Shown: positions 38,030 through 47,552, counted from the first letter of the stretch. The stretch: 64,000 bases of DNA from JACDAE01 sp963717195 (GCA_963717195.1 CAVQVR010000009.1:310001-374000), one strand, 5' to 3'. Notes: generated by a model from the sequence alone, not told the origin. Numbers and translations are program-made.

Positions 38030-40804
38030 ATGACTATAGAAATACTCAAACAGAATGAACAATTGTTCCGCTCCCTCATAGAACGTAGTACTGATGGAAT
38101 TACCCTTATGAGTCCAGATGGCATCGTAATATATGCCAGCCCCTCGACTGAACGTATTATTGGGTATACTCCTGAGGAACTGGCGCAGATGAATTGGATG
38201 GAGCTTATTCATCCCGATGATCGGCAGAGAGTGGCTTCCGATGTCAAACAGATGCTCGACCATCACGAGGATTTTATCTCGATTGTACATCGCCTGCATG
38301 ATAAAGATGGTTCCTGGCTTTGGATAGATGGAACCATTACTAATTTGTTGCACGATCCAGCTATCAAGTCTTTAGTGGCAAATTACCGTGACATTACGGA
38401 ACGCAAGCTGGCCGAGGAACGTCTTCGCCAGAGCGAGGAACGCTACCGGGTCCTTATTGAGCAGGCATCCGATGGAATTTTCTTGACCGATCTGAAGGGC
38501 CGCTATCTAGAGGTCAATACTGCTGCCTGCCTCATGTCTGGCTATTCCCGTGAGGAACTACTAAGTAAACGCGTTGAGGATCTCACTGTTGAGGAAGATC
38601 GTGGAGGAATACTTACAAGAGCCAGACCTCTGCTTGTCGGTAAAACGACGCGTACTGTGTGGCGTATGATATGCAAAGATGGGAGTATTCTTCCTATTGA
38701 ATTGAGTGCGAAGCGTCTTTCTACCGGGCAATTGCAAGGTATCGCTCGCGATGTTTCCGCAACACTCAAGGCAGAGAGGGAGCGCAGCGAGTTACTTGCA
38801 CGTGAGCAGGTGGCACGTGCAGAAGCGGAGGAGGCACGTGCGCTTCTGCATGACCTCTTTATGCAAGCTCCGGCCAACATTGCTATCTTGCGCGGTCCGG
38901 AGCACCGCTTTGAGCTTGCCAATCCCCTCTTTCTGCAGACAGTAGGTAAAATAGAGAGTCAGCTTCAGGAAAAGGGTTTCAAGGAGGCACTACCGGCCCT
39001 CGCGTCACAGGGTCATGCAGCGATTTTAGATGAGGTGTATACCACTGGTAAGGCGTTTGTGGGGATGGAGGTGTCGGTGCAATTTGACTGCGAGAAAGAT
39101 GGTGCTCAGGGAGAGAGATTGTTCAATTTCGTGTATCAACCCTTTTGTAAAGCTGATGGCAATGTCGATGGGATTTTAATTCATGGCATCGAGGTTACTG
39201 AACAGGTACAGGCACGTCTTCATGTTGAGGAACTGGTGCGTCTCTTGAAGGAAGAGAAGGAAGCGCTTCGCCGGGCGGAACAAGAGGCAGCTCATCGGGC
39301 TAGCCAGCTTTCAGCAATCTTTGAGGCGATTACGGATATCGTGATTGTGTGTGATGAGCAAGGACAACTGGTGCACGCTAATTCGGCCTTTTATAAGGGG
39401 AGTGGTCTGCAGCCGGGCGATGAACTCTCATTTTCCACTCTATCACGGTATCCCGCTCATATGCAACCACTTGATATGGAAGGAAACCTGCTTCCTCAGG
39501 AGGAGTGGCCGCTTGTTCGGGTGCTCCATGGAGAACGCCTGTCCAGCAAAAATACGATGGATCTCTTCTTTCGTGGTCAAGAAGGACATATGCGTTCCTT
39601 TGATACCAGAGGTGCACCAATATATGAGGCATCAGGCAAGATCGTGGGCGGGGTGATCGTCTTGCGCGATGTGACACGGCGACGGGAGTTGGAGCGTCGT
39701 CTCCATCGCAGTGAACGAGAATTCCGTAGTCTGGTTGATTCTAATATCATTGGTGTGATTGCCATTGATGCGCATGGCTATATTCATGAAATCAATGATT
39801 GCTTTGTGCAGATGCTTGGCTACAATAGGGAAGAACTGCTCTCGGGTACTATCTCCTGGCAAGAGCTCATACCACCAGAGGATCGTGAGAAGGAAGAACA
39901 GGCCATTGCCGCGCTATTTGCAGCAGGAACAGCACTGCCCTGGGAAAAGGAATATCTGTGCAAAGATGGCCATCGGCTCCCAACTCTCGTTGCAGGAACC
40001 TTGATTGATCAGGAGCAAGGGCTGGCATTGGAGGTCATCCTCGATATTTCCGATCGCAAAGAAGTTGAACGACGTAAGCAGGAGTTCGTCAGCATGGTGA
40101 GCCACGAACTCCGTACGCCTCTTACCGGCATTGTAGGCTTTCTTGAATTGGCGTACATTTATCTTGCGGATCTCCCCAGAGCCCTCTCTCCGAAGGTGAA
40201 TGAAATGATAAGCAAGATCAAGCTATTTGTGCAGCAGGCGGAGCAGCAGGCAGGTATACAGACGCGTCTGGTGGAGGAATTGCTTGATGTGTCTAGAATG
40301 GAGAAGCATACATTTGAGCTCTCGCTAAAAGAGTGTAACCTCATCAGGATAGTGCAGGATGTGGTCTCTATCCAGCAGCAGATAGCAGGCACGCATCGTA
40401 TTGAATTATTGCCATCGTCGCAATCAGTGGTGTCAGTGATTGCCGATGAAGATCGTATTGGTGAGGTGCTTGTCAACTATCTCACCAATGCCCTCAAGTA
40501 TACTCCTGCAGATTGGAGCATAGAGGTTGGCGTCACTATGGAGGAAACCAGCGTATGCGTCTTTGTGCGTGATCAGGGGCCGGGGGTGACTCCCCTCCAG
40601 CAGCAGCGTATCTGGGAACGTTTTTATCAAACAGGGATTCCTACAAATAGCACTGCTGAAAAATCAGGATTGGGGTTGGGTTTATACATATCAAAGATTA
40701 TTATAGAGCAGCATAAAGGATCGGTTGGTGTCGAGAGCCGCCCTGGTGAGGGGGCAACCTTCTGGTTTACCCTGCCTCTCGCAGGTGAGCCAGGGCTGAT
40801 ATGA
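38030..40804 (+). CDS. Multi-PAS sensor histidine kinase
   Basis: About 924 residues from the ATG at 38030, after GGGTGGG. It has no membrane span and is probably cytoplasmic. Four to five PAS-type modules come in series (SLIERSTDGITLMSPDG; VLIEQASDGIFLTDLKG; LFMQAPANIAILRGPEH; AIFEAITDIVIVCDEQG; SLVDSNIIGVIAIDAHG), several with PAC ends, separated by coiled coils. The kinase core has the H-box VSMVSHELRTPLTGIVGF, an unusually long helix between H-box and N-box, the N-box VNYLTNALKYTP, G1 VRDQGPGV and G2 GLGLGLYISK. No response regulator is adjacent, so it is an orphan kinase. The signal is unknown. Confidence 0.9.
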   Translation: MTIEILKQNEQLFRSLIERSTDGITLMSPDGIVIYASPSTERIIGYTPEELAQMNWMELIHPDDRQRVASDVKQMLDHHEDFISIVHRLHDKDGSWLWIDGTITNLLHDPAIKSLVANYRDITERKLAEERLRQSEERYRVLIEQASDGIFLTDLKGRYLEVNTAACLMSGYSREELLSKRVEDLTVEEDRGGILTRARPLLVGKTTRTVWRMICKDGSILPIELSAKRLSTGQLQGIARDVSATLKAERERSELLAREQVARAEAEEARALLHDLFMQAPANIAILRGPEHRFELANPLFLQTVGKIESQLQEKGFKEALPALASQGHAAILDEVYTTGKAFVGMEVSVQFDCEKDGAQGERLFNFVYQPFCKADGNVDGILIHGIEVTEQVQARLHVEELVRLLKEEKEALRRAEQEAAHRASQLSAIFEAITDIVIVCDEQGQLVHANSAFYKGSGLQPGDELSFSTLSRYPAHMQPLDMEGNLLPQEEWPLVRVLHGERLSSKNTMDLFFRGQEGHMRSFDTRGAPIYEASGKIVGGVIVLRDVTRRRELERRLHRSEREFRSLVDSNIIGVIAIDAHGYIHEINDCFVQMLGYNREELLSGTISWQELIPPEDREKEEQAIAALFAAGTALPWEKEYLCKDGHRLPTLVAGTLIDQEQGLALEVILDISDRKEVERRKQEFVSMVSHELRTPLTGIVGFLELAYIYLADLPRALSPKVNEMISKIKLFVQQAEQQAGIQTRLVEELLDVSRMEKHTFELSLKECNLIRIVQDVVSIQQQIAGTHRIELLPSSQSVVSVIADEDRIGEVLVNYLTNALKYTPADWSIEVGVTMEETSVCVFVRDQGPGVTPLQQQRIWERFYQTGIPTNSTAEKSGLGLGLYISKIIIEQHKGSVGVESRPGEGATFWFTLPLAGEPGLI

Positions 40805-40886
40805 GCAGAGGTTCGTATGCATATACAAGCGCAACTTCCTGAGGGCATTTGCGTATCTATAATAATAGAAAGAGGGGAGTGAGTGT

Positions 40887-41264
40887 GTGAAAACGAAGGT
40901 TACACCGAAAATAGTGACAAAGGGCGTCTGTAGTTTCTGCAAGGGTGAGTTTGATAAACCAAAAATGAGCCAGCATCTGCGCAACTGTAAGGAGCGCAAG
41001 GCCATCCTTGCCAACCTATCTGCCGATGAGACAAAGCAGAAAATGCGCCTGTTCCATATTCAGGCTGAGGGGCGCTATGCACCGCAATATTGGATGCATC
41101 TGGAACTACCTGTTGAATGTGGAAAGCCTGCAACACAGGTCGTTGCTGAATACGACATTATAGAACATGCTTATTGCGACGAATGTGTGAAGAACCTCGA
41201 TGAGGATGAGTTCGAGCAGATAATAGAGATCGAAAATTCGCCTCGCGTGGGGATTGCTAGCTGA
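40887..41264 (+). CDS. Zinc-finger protein, internal-deletion derivative of pRiA4b ORF-3-like proteins
   Basis: 125 residues, GTG start at 40887 after GGGGAG. The N-terminus has VCSFCKGEFDKPKMSQHLRNCKER, a C2HC-type finger. This is followed by FHIQAEGRYAPQYWMHLELP, the opening of the plasmid pRiA4b ORF-3-like domain. It then jumps straight to CGKPATQVVAEYD, AYCDECV and NSPRVGI, which in full-length relatives lie at the extreme C-terminus after some 100 further residues. The central domain therefore appears to be deleted in frame. Whether the short protein is functional is unknown. Confidence 0.7.
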   Translation: MKTKVTPKIVTKGVCSFCKGEFDKPKMSQHLRNCKERKAILANLSADETKQKMRLFHIQAEGRYAPQYWMHLELPVECGKPATQVVAEYDIIEHAYCDECVKNLDEDEFEQIIEIENSPRVGIAS

Positions 41265-41366
41265 CTCATTACTGACGTTCTTTCCCTTCTGACCTTGGTT
41301 TTTAAACCAGGCTTGCACCATTCTGAAAGAGACTGGTAATTTAAAAGTATGATAAAGATGTATTAG

Positions 41367-42554
41367 GTGCATAATTTGGAAAAAAGTAATAAAGGCACTT
41401 TAGCGGCTGCCTCGCTAGTCGAGAAACATCCGCAGCGGCGCATGATCAAGATCGTGCTGGTAATCCTACTCGCCCTCCTGCTGCTCGTGACGGCGGTAAT
41501 TGGCGGCATAGGGATCTACTTCTCCAATGCCATCCTCGAGGTGATCCACTATAACCCCATCTATACTCTTGCCGTGAGCAATGTAAGTGCGAAGACAGTG
41601 ACATTTCAACGCACCTCTGATACCCAGACTCCAGGGGAGTTTGAAATCCAGTGGCCCGCTGGACAGGCGATCGTTGGCCCGCTTCTCTCCTCGGATGCTC
41701 ACACTGTCACGCGCCAGCTTCTTCAAACGACCGGGCCTCTCTCTCGTGGCATGTTGACCTTCTGGACGAGGCTGGTCTATTCGGGGATGCTCAAAGATCG
41801 CCTGGGACTGACGATCAACGATGTGCAGGTTCCTGATCCTCTGGGAGCCATGCCTGCCTGGTTTGTGCCAGGTAAACGCACCACCTGGGCTATCCTGGTC
41901 CATGGCCGTGGGGTGACACGAGAAGAAGCTCTGCGCTCCTTTCAGCCGCTGGCCAGTCTTGGCCTGCCTCTGCTGGCCATTTCCTATCGCAATGATATAG
42001 GCTCTCCGGCCAGTCCCGACGGCTTTGACCATCTTGGCGATACCGAGTGGCAGGATCTGGAAGCCGGGGTCAAGTATGCGCTGTCGCACGGTGCACAGCA
42101 CCTGGTGATCTATGGATGGTCCCAGGGAGGAGCTGTTGTCGAGGCTTTCCAGCATCGCTCCTCCTATGCCCATTACGTCCAGGCGCTTGTGCTCGATGCG
42201 CCAGTCCTGGATCTGCCAGCGACGCTCGCGTTTCAGGCCCAGAGACGTTCTGTGCCAGCGTTCATCGCCACTATTGCCGAGAGTATTGCGAACATCCGCA
42301 GTGGCCTCAATTTTGCTGCTCTCGATCAACTCCATCTGCCACAGAAAGCCATACCCATCTTGCTCTTTCACGGCACAAATGATACGACGACGCCGATTGA
42401 GGTCAGTGATGCTTTTGCACACGCTCATTCCGATTTTGTCACCTATGAGCGCGTTCCCCATGCGGAACATACCGAATCCTGGAATACCGATCCTCAGTCA
42501 TACAATCGTGAACTGACCGCGTTTTTGACGCAAGCGTTGCATTTACAGGGATGA
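41367..42554 (+). CDS. Membrane-anchored alpha/beta hydrolase
   Basis: 395 residues, GTG start at 41367 with a weak ribosome site (no ATG until residue 26). A hydrophobic anchor lies at about 27-51. The hydrolase domain starts near residue 165, with ILVHGRGVTREE, the nucleophile elbow YGWSQGG, the acid in LLFHGTNDTTTP and the His in VPHAEHTESW, a complete Ser-Asp-His triad. It is similar to prolyl-oligopeptidase-like/dienelactone hydrolase proteins. The substrate is unknown. GC is higher than in the neighbours. Confidence 0.85.
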   Translation: MHNLEKSNKGTLAAASLVEKHPQRRMIKIVLVILLALLLLVTAVIGGIGIYFSNAILEVIHYNPIYTLAVSNVSAKTVTFQRTSDTQTPGEFEIQWPAGQAIVGPLLSSDAHTVTRQLLQTTGPLSRGMLTFWTRLVYSGMLKDRLGLTINDVQVPDPLGAMPAWFVPGKRTTWAILVHGRGVTREEALRSFQPLASLGLPLLAISYRNDIGSPASPDGFDHLGDTEWQDLEAGVKYALSHGAQHLVIYGWSQGGAVVEAFQHRSSYAHYVQALVLDAPVLDLPATLAFQAQRRSVPAFIATIAESIANIRSGLNFAALDQLHLPQKAIPILLFHGTNDTTTPIEVSDAFAHAHSDFVTYERVPHAEHTESWNTDPQSYNRELTAFLTQALHLQG

Positions 42555-42585
42555 TATAAACTTGAGAGGTTTAGAGGGAAATGTT

Positions 42586-42635
42586 GGGAAACGGGTAGGG
42601 GCGTCATCTTGCGCGTGCGCTCCTACCCGTTTCCC
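42586..42635. terminator. Hairpin after the hydrolase gene (family A-like core)
   Basis: GGGAAACGGGTAGG (42586-42599) pairs perfectly with CCTACCCGTTTCCC (42622-42635). The loop carries GGCGTCATCTTGCGCGTGCG, the family A core. It lies between convergent genes and may act as a terminator. Confidence 0.6.
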
Positions 42636-42705
42636 AGGAACATCTCTACAGGCTCCTTCCCAGGCTCTCCTATAGAGTACCCAGGCTCCAAAACTTAGTC
42701 CGAAC

Positions 42706-45700
42706 TTAGCACTCGCTATGCCCGCAGCTGTAACACTTGCGGCAGCCCTCCTCGTAGACCATCGTGTTACAACCACACTCCGGACACAGGTTACCAGTCA
42801 CCGTCAACTGGCTCAAATTGAGAGGATTGGTCGCTCCATCGTGCTCCTCGTGGTTATGACCATTGCCATTGCTGCTCTGCGCTGTTTCCTCTTCCTGCGT
42901 CGGTTTGATCGACTCCATATGCAACTCCAACGCACGGGCCACCGCATCGGGCAGCGAACGGACCTGCTGCATACCAAAGCCTACCGAGCGACTACCGCCG
43001 ATACCGCGCAACTGATCGGCGATCTCCTGAGCACGATCAGTCTGTGATAGCGGGCTGAGGATGCGCAGGTTGAATGAGATCAGGCGACCGAGCGCCTCGG
43101 CCAGTGCCGCGATATCGCTACCAGCCTTACCAACGTTGACGAACACCTCGATGGGTCCATGCTCATCACTATTGATGGTAATGTTGATCGTGCCTTCTGG
43201 AGCCTTGACGTTACGCGTGTAGCCGTGCACAACTGCCGGGCGTGGCTTGAGTCCTTGCTGAATCGACATGATGGGCTCGATCACGGGCATCTTCGCCTCC
43301 TGAGCCTTCTCAGCCGCCTTTTTCTCATCCTCAACGCGTGTCAGAACGGCATCACGTGAGCCATCGCGATAATAGGTGATGCCTTTGCAGCCCGATTCGT
43401 ACGCCAGGCGATACAAATTCTGCACCTGCTCAACAGTATGCTCATTCGGCGCATTCACCGTCTTACTGATGCTGGAGTCGGTATAGCGTTGTACCATTGC
43501 CTGGACGCGTACATGCTCTTCCGGCGTCAGATCCTTCGACGAGACAAAGTAGTTCGGCGTCGGCTCGTTGGGATGCTTATTGCGCCACTCTTCTAGCAAC
43601 GGATGGTACATGATATGCTCACCCGTACGGTCACGACGAATCATTGCGAAATCGTACACCGGCTCAATGCCTGAACTGACACCCGATAAGAGGCTCGTTG
43701 TTCCCGTTGGTGCCTGCGTCAACAGTACGGCGTTACGAATGCCCTGCTTCTTGATCTTCTCCTGGACAATTTTGGGGAGCCGTTTGATAAACTTCCCTTG
43801 CATATACTTATCGCGCTCAAAGTGCGGGAATACACCCTTCTCCGCTGCGTTATCTGCAGAAGCGTCGTATGCTGCATCGCGGATCGTTGTGTAGATGCGC
43901 TCGATGATCGGCAGAGACTTGTCGCTGCCATACGCGATCTTCATCTTGATCAATGCATCTGCCAGTCCCATCGTGCCCAGTCCTGTGCGACGTGTGCCCA
44001 GTTGTGCCTCTTTGTTCTCCTCAATGAAGTACTCGTTCGCATCGACGACGTTGTCCAGGAAGCGCATCGCGATCCTGCTGACCTCTGCTAAGCGGTCCCA
44101 ATCCATGCGGTCGTTTTTGACGAAGGCGGAGAGATTGAGGGCCCCGAGGTTGCACACGCCGAAAGGCGGTAAACCCTGTTCTCCACAATTATGTAAAGTA
44201 AGTCCATTGCCTACAAAACGATGAGCGACTGGTTCTGTCAGATCGTAGACCATCTCTTCGCCATCTGCTACAAGGCTCTCGAATGTTGCGAGAAAATCTT
44301 CGCGATATGGTCCTCGTCTGTAGTCAGCAAGAATCTCTTCCAATTTGCTTTGTTTGTCGAGCGTCAGAAAGCCGATCTGCCGAGCAAATGTCACAAGATT
44401 GCTACGTGATATGGCAAGTTCGTGATATGCCTGGCAATCGTATGAGGCCATACCACCTTTGCCATCTGGCAGGTCGCGCATGCCTTGCTCACGACGATTT
44501 TTGTACATGCACGAAGCGATCCCAAAATTGAGCAGTAAGCGCTGTGCCCCTTCAAGCAAAGATTGGCTTACAGAGGTGAGACGCACAGAGGCACCTTTAT
44601 CGATGCTTCCCTGGACTGAACCATCGGCGGTGAACAGGGCAGACAGGAAACCTTTTTGCATCTCACGTGAGCCATGAAAGACTGAAGATGGGACTTGTAG
44701 TTTTTCCTCGAATAATTCCGGGTCTACCAGACGTGTGAGCCGGACTGATTCAACGCGCGACTCATCCCGTTCATGTATATCCTGTACTCCTATGGTATAT
44801 TGCCTCTGGCCTGCCGGAGTGTCAACCAGTCTGTTGGTGGCTTCAGCAAAATGGGATGCAATGCTGCGTTTCTCGCCAAAGAACGAAAGCGTTACGGCTG
44901 TCTGTTGCTGTTTATTGATAAAACCATCACCAATAAGCCAGCCCAGCACCATGCCCAGATCACTGCTACCTGAAGTACCGAAGCCGCCTTCACCATTGAG
45001 TAGGTGTAGTTTCTCGCCAGCAGTCAGGTCACCGGCTGCTTTCCACCCATTCTTAGTGAATACCTTGTGATCTTTTGTCAGCCGGACTGTATATCCTTCT
45101 GTGGTCTGAAGCTTGTAGACGGGTTTAATACCTGTGGAGAATACATGGCTGGCCGGGCGCATGGTTGTGCCATTTTCATCGACAGAGGCAATCGTGACAG
45201 GTGTTCCACGTTCTGCAAGCTCACGAGCGGGAAACAGTCCCTGATCAGTGTAAACGAGTGTATCACCAGTAACGCATGGATTTACACAGCGTATATTCTC
45301 GTAATACCAGGTGTTCGATTCTTTATTGTAGCGGTCGATAAACACCATCCCCGGCTCAGCCGATTCCCACGCCGAGGTACAGATCAGATCCCACAACTGC
45401 TTGGCGCGAATAGTCTTCTTGACCTCGCCACCCCATGTCAGGTTCCAGTCCGTATCATCTTTAACGGCCTGCATAAAGGCGTCGGAGATGCACACGGAGA
45501 GATTAGCATGCTCGATCTTGCCTGCTGTACGCTTGACTGTGATGAACTCTTCGATGTCGGGATGGGTGTCGTCGAGCATGAGCATTAAAGCGCCTCTCCT
45601 TGATCCGCCCTGCTGAATCACATCCCCAGTCGCCACCGAATACAATTGTGCCCACGAACAGGGACCAGACGCCGTTCCATTGACAGTCTTAATGTAAGAA

Positions 45701-47343
45701 CCACGTGGTCGTAATGTGGAGAGATTGATGCCTACACCGCCGCCACGAGCCATGATCTCAGTCATCAACTTCAGATTGTCGAGAATACCATGGCGGCTAT
45801 CTTCCGGGCTAGGTATCACGAAACAATTTGAAACGACCATACCTGCTGAAACGAAAGAGTGATCTTCCTCAACCTCGATATCCATCACGATGCCAGAATA
45901 ATCTTCAATCGCAATTTCATCGATCCGTACCCAATTAAGGTTATCGTATTCAAAATAGTATTTCAAATCGATGTTATGTTCAGGTGCTTGAACGCCAAAG
46001 AAACGCTCAAAGAGTCGCCCACATTCATTTGCTGTAGCCTGAACGCGATAGGCAGGCACACGTCCTAAGTGATGTGTATTCTCACGAATTGAGAACAAGT
46101 ATCCCATTCGCAGTAGAAGCTGATGCATCTGGATAGTTAATGTTCGGTTTGCTAGCACTATGCCGAGTTTATTGTCAGATACATAACCATCGGCGCTGAA
46201 TAATCCACGCAACAATTCTAACGTAAGTTCAGTAGGCAGATGCATCAGTTGGTCAGGAATTTGCTTGCTATGACTGTAGCAACCGAGAAATGCTTTAAAG
46301 AACTCTCCAATGGGCATGGAATTTACCCACAGGTCATACCAGCGTTCTGTGCTGCTCAATTTGATGGAACTGTCGATACCAAATTTGGCTTCGATAATTC
46401 GAGCTATTTCTACAGCTTCATTTTTCTCATCCAAAGAAAAAACAAATTTGATTCCTGACGGAATATCTGTGCCTGTGCGATGAGCGACACAACCATCACC
46501 AAGCCAGCGCCCGAACAGATAACACAATTCGCCATCAAGCTCCAGGCGATCTTGAATCTTGTAGTGTGTTCCCCAATCCGATACATAACCGTGATCACCG
46601 CGCTTTGTTGGTTTAAAAAGCTTGCCGTCTTCCATTTCGTATCCTGGAACGTAATCCAGGAGGGAGATTATGTCAGGAGAGTGTTCCTCACCGTTATATG
46701 CGACCGCAACATAATCACCGGGTTTAATTTCTTTGGCGGGAATCCAATCCGGCTCATGCTGCAAACGTAGCCCATCACGAGACTTATGTTTATTCACCCA
46801 CTCTGAACGGACAACGTATACTTTATGGTCGCCGGTCAGGCGCAGATCATCGTAACCTACTTTCTTCGGGCGGATGATGTAGAGTGGTTCCTCTGTCTCA
46901 CGCTCAAACCTGTGTAGTACTGGACGCAGACGATTGCGATGTGTCACCACAAGATCGCCCACCTTGATTTCAGAAATGGGTCGGTAACCATCGGCTGTAA
47001 GCACTTCCTGATCAGGCGGCATACAGTTATAGTATGTTACCTGGTGTCCCGAACCAGCACCAGCCAGAATACGACCACCTGGCACAAACTGAAAGTCTGT
47101 CAGTGCCTCAAAGAACTTTTTCTCCCATTCCGCCCGTGTCTCTTCCGTCGTCTCAATCGCGGCAATACCACGTGCAACGCGTGCCCACAGGTGTTCGGGA
47201 TAGAACTCTAGCGGATTTCCAGAGGGGTCTTTCAGCGAGTACCGATCCATGAAGACTTTCTGCCGAATACCCTCTAGCTTTGTTATCTGTTGCTCGTCGG
47301 ACTCTTTCTGACTATGAGGAGGACGCCCTTGCTGCTCTAACAT
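42706..47343 (-). CDS. nrdJ: Adenosylcobalamin-dependent (class II) ribonucleotide reductase with two inteins
   Basis: Reduces ribonucleotides to deoxyribonucleotides using a cobalamin radical. The precursor is 1545 residues; after splicing it would be 782. Extein motifs are FVPGGRILAGAGSGH, CFVIPSPEDS (first redox Cys, residue 507), GGGVGINLS, NPCGEQGLPPFGVCNLGALN (thiyl-radical Cys 1053 and second redox Cys 1064), LTQAPTGTTSLL, and a C-terminal zinc-ribbon/CxxC tail LCPECGC and CRKCYSCG. Two inteins (107-506 and 690-1052) each sit directly before a catalytic cysteine. AAGGAG precedes the ATG at 47343. A sigma-70 promoter and paired NrdR-like boxes lie upstream. Confidence 0.96.
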   Translation of the reverse strand: MLEQQGRPPHSQKESDEQQITKLEGIRQKVFMDRYSLKDPSGNPLEFYPEHLWARVARGIAAIETTEETRAEWEKKFFEALTDFQFVPGGRILAGAGSGHQVTYYNCMPPDQEVLTADGYRPISEIKVGDLVVTHRNRLRPVLHRFERETEEPLYIIRPKKVGYDDLRLTGDHKVYVVRSEWVNKHKSRDGLRLQHEPDWIPAKEIKPGDYVAVAYNGEEHSPDIISLLDYVPGYEMEDGKLFKPTKRGDHGYVSDWGTHYKIQDRLELDGELCYLFGRWLGDGCVAHRTGTDIPSGIKFVFSLDEKNEAVEIARIIEAKFGIDSSIKLSSTERWYDLWVNSMPIGEFFKAFLGCYSHSKQIPDQLMHLPTELTLELLRGLFSADGYVSDNKLGIVLANRTLTIQMHQLLLRMGYLFSIRENTHHLGRVPAYRVQATANECGRLFERFFGVQAPEHNIDLKYYFEYDNLNWVRIDEIAIEDYSGIVMDIEVEEDHSFVSAGMVVSNCFVIPSPEDSRHGILDNLKLMTEIMARGGGVGINLSTLRPRGSYIKTVNGTASGPCSWAQLYSVATGDVIQQGGSRRGALMLMLDDTHPDIEEFITVKRTAGKIEHANLSVCISDAFMQAVKDDTDWNLTWGGEVKKTIRAKQLWDLICTSAWESAEPGMVFIDRYNKESNTWYYENIRCVNPCVTGDTLVYTDQGLFPARELAERGTPVTIASVDENGTTMRPASHVFSTGIKPVYKLQTTEGYTVRLTKDHKVFTKNGWKAAGDLTAGEKLHLLNGEGGFGTSGSSDLGMVLGWLIGDGFINKQQQTAVTLSFFGEKRSIASHFAEATNRLVDTPAGQRQYTIGVQDIHERDESRVESVRLTRLVDPELFEEKLQVPSSVFHGSREMQKGFLSALFTADGSVQGSIDKGASVRLTSVSQSLLEGAQRLLLNFGIASCMYKNRREQGMRDLPDGKGGMASYDCQAYHELAISRSNLVTFARQIGFLTLDKQSKLEEILADYRRGPYREDFLATFESLVADGEEMVYDLTEPVAHRFVGNGLTLHNCGEQGLPPFGVCNLGALNLSAFVKNDRMDWDRLAEVSRIAMRFLDNVVDANEYFIEENKEAQLGTRRTGLGTMGLADALIKMKIAYGSDKSLPIIERIYTTIRDAAYDASADNAAEKGVFPHFERDKYMQGKFIKRLPKIVQEKIKKQGIRNAVLLTQAPTGTTSLLSGVSSGIEPVYDFAMIRRDRTGEHIMYHPLLEEWRNKHPNEPTPNYFVSSKDLTPEEHVRVQAMVQRYTDSSISKTVNAPNEHTVEQVQNLYRLAYESGCKGITYYRDGSRDAVLTRVEDEKKAAEKAQEAKMPVIEPIMSIQQGLKPRPAVVHGYTRNVKAPEGTINITINSDEHGPIEVFVNVGKAGSDIAALAEALGRLISFNLRILSPLSQTDRAQEIADQLRGIGGSRSVGFGMQQVRSLPDAVARALELHMESIKPTQEEETAQSSNGNGHNHEEHDGATNPLNLSQLTVTGNLCPECGCNTMVYEEGCRKCYSCGHSEC
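44188..45276 (-). other. Intein 2 in NrdJ (363 residues, LAGLIDADG endonuclease)
   Basis: Precursor residues 690-1052, inserted between VNP and CGEQG. It has Cys1 in CVTGDTLVYTDQG (block A), TKDHKVF (block B), endonuclease motifs LGWLIGDGF and LSALFTADGS, and block G LTLHN followed by Cys+1. All splicing residues are present, so it should splice. It interrupts the reductase just before the radical-forming Cys. Confidence 0.95.
45826..47025 (-). other. Intein 1 in NrdJ (400 residues, LAGLIDADG endonuclease)
   Basis: Precursor residues 107-506, inserted between TYYN and CFVIP. It has Cys1 in CMPPDQEVLTADGY (block A), TGDHKVY (block B), endonuclease motifs LFGRWLGDG and LRGLFSADGY, and a C-terminus MVVSN before Cys+1. 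The usual penultimate His is Ser, which may slow C-terminal cleavage. Such variants are known in active inteins. Confidence 0.95.
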
Positions 47344-47456
47344 CCCTTAAATACTCCTTCTTATGCACATCGTTACAAAATCCCGACTTCCTCAGTGGCC
47401 ATCTGGAGGTGCGGGCTCTGACTAAAATAATCTTCGTGTTGGAGTCTCCGAAACTC

Positions 47457-47485
47457 AGTATACTCGCAATGAACGCTAATTACAA
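47457..47485 (-). promoter_or_regulatory. Predicted sigma-70 promoter of nrdJ
   Basis: Read on the minus strand: -35 TTGTAA (47480-47485), a 17-base spacer, -10 TATACT (47457-47462). The leader to the nrdJ ATG is about 105 bases. Confidence 0.6.
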
Positions 47486-47494
47486 CCCCTTTGG

Positions 47495-47539
47495 CACAAG
47501 ATGTTGATATTTTAATCTTTTTGGACACAATATATTGAT
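47495..47539. promoter_or_regulatory. Tandem NrdR-like operator boxes
   Basis: CACAAGATGTTGAT (47495-47508) and CACAATATATTGAT (47526-47539) are identical at 12 of 14 positions and lie 31 bases apart. That is the spacing and consensus (acaCwAtATaTwGtgt) known for NrdR boxes. They sit 10-55 bases upstream of the nrdJ -35. The second also overlaps the -35 region of the opposing cinA promoter. NrdR would repress nrdJ when dATP is plentiful. NrdR itself is not in the window. Confidence 0.7.
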
Positions 47540-47552
47540 GATGCTGTTTGTA

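Noticed and set aside
41466..42470. 334-codon open frame opposite the alpha/beta hydrolase
   Set aside because: It is fully antisense to a gene with a complete catalytic triad, has no recognisable domain, and reflects the higher GC of this gene.
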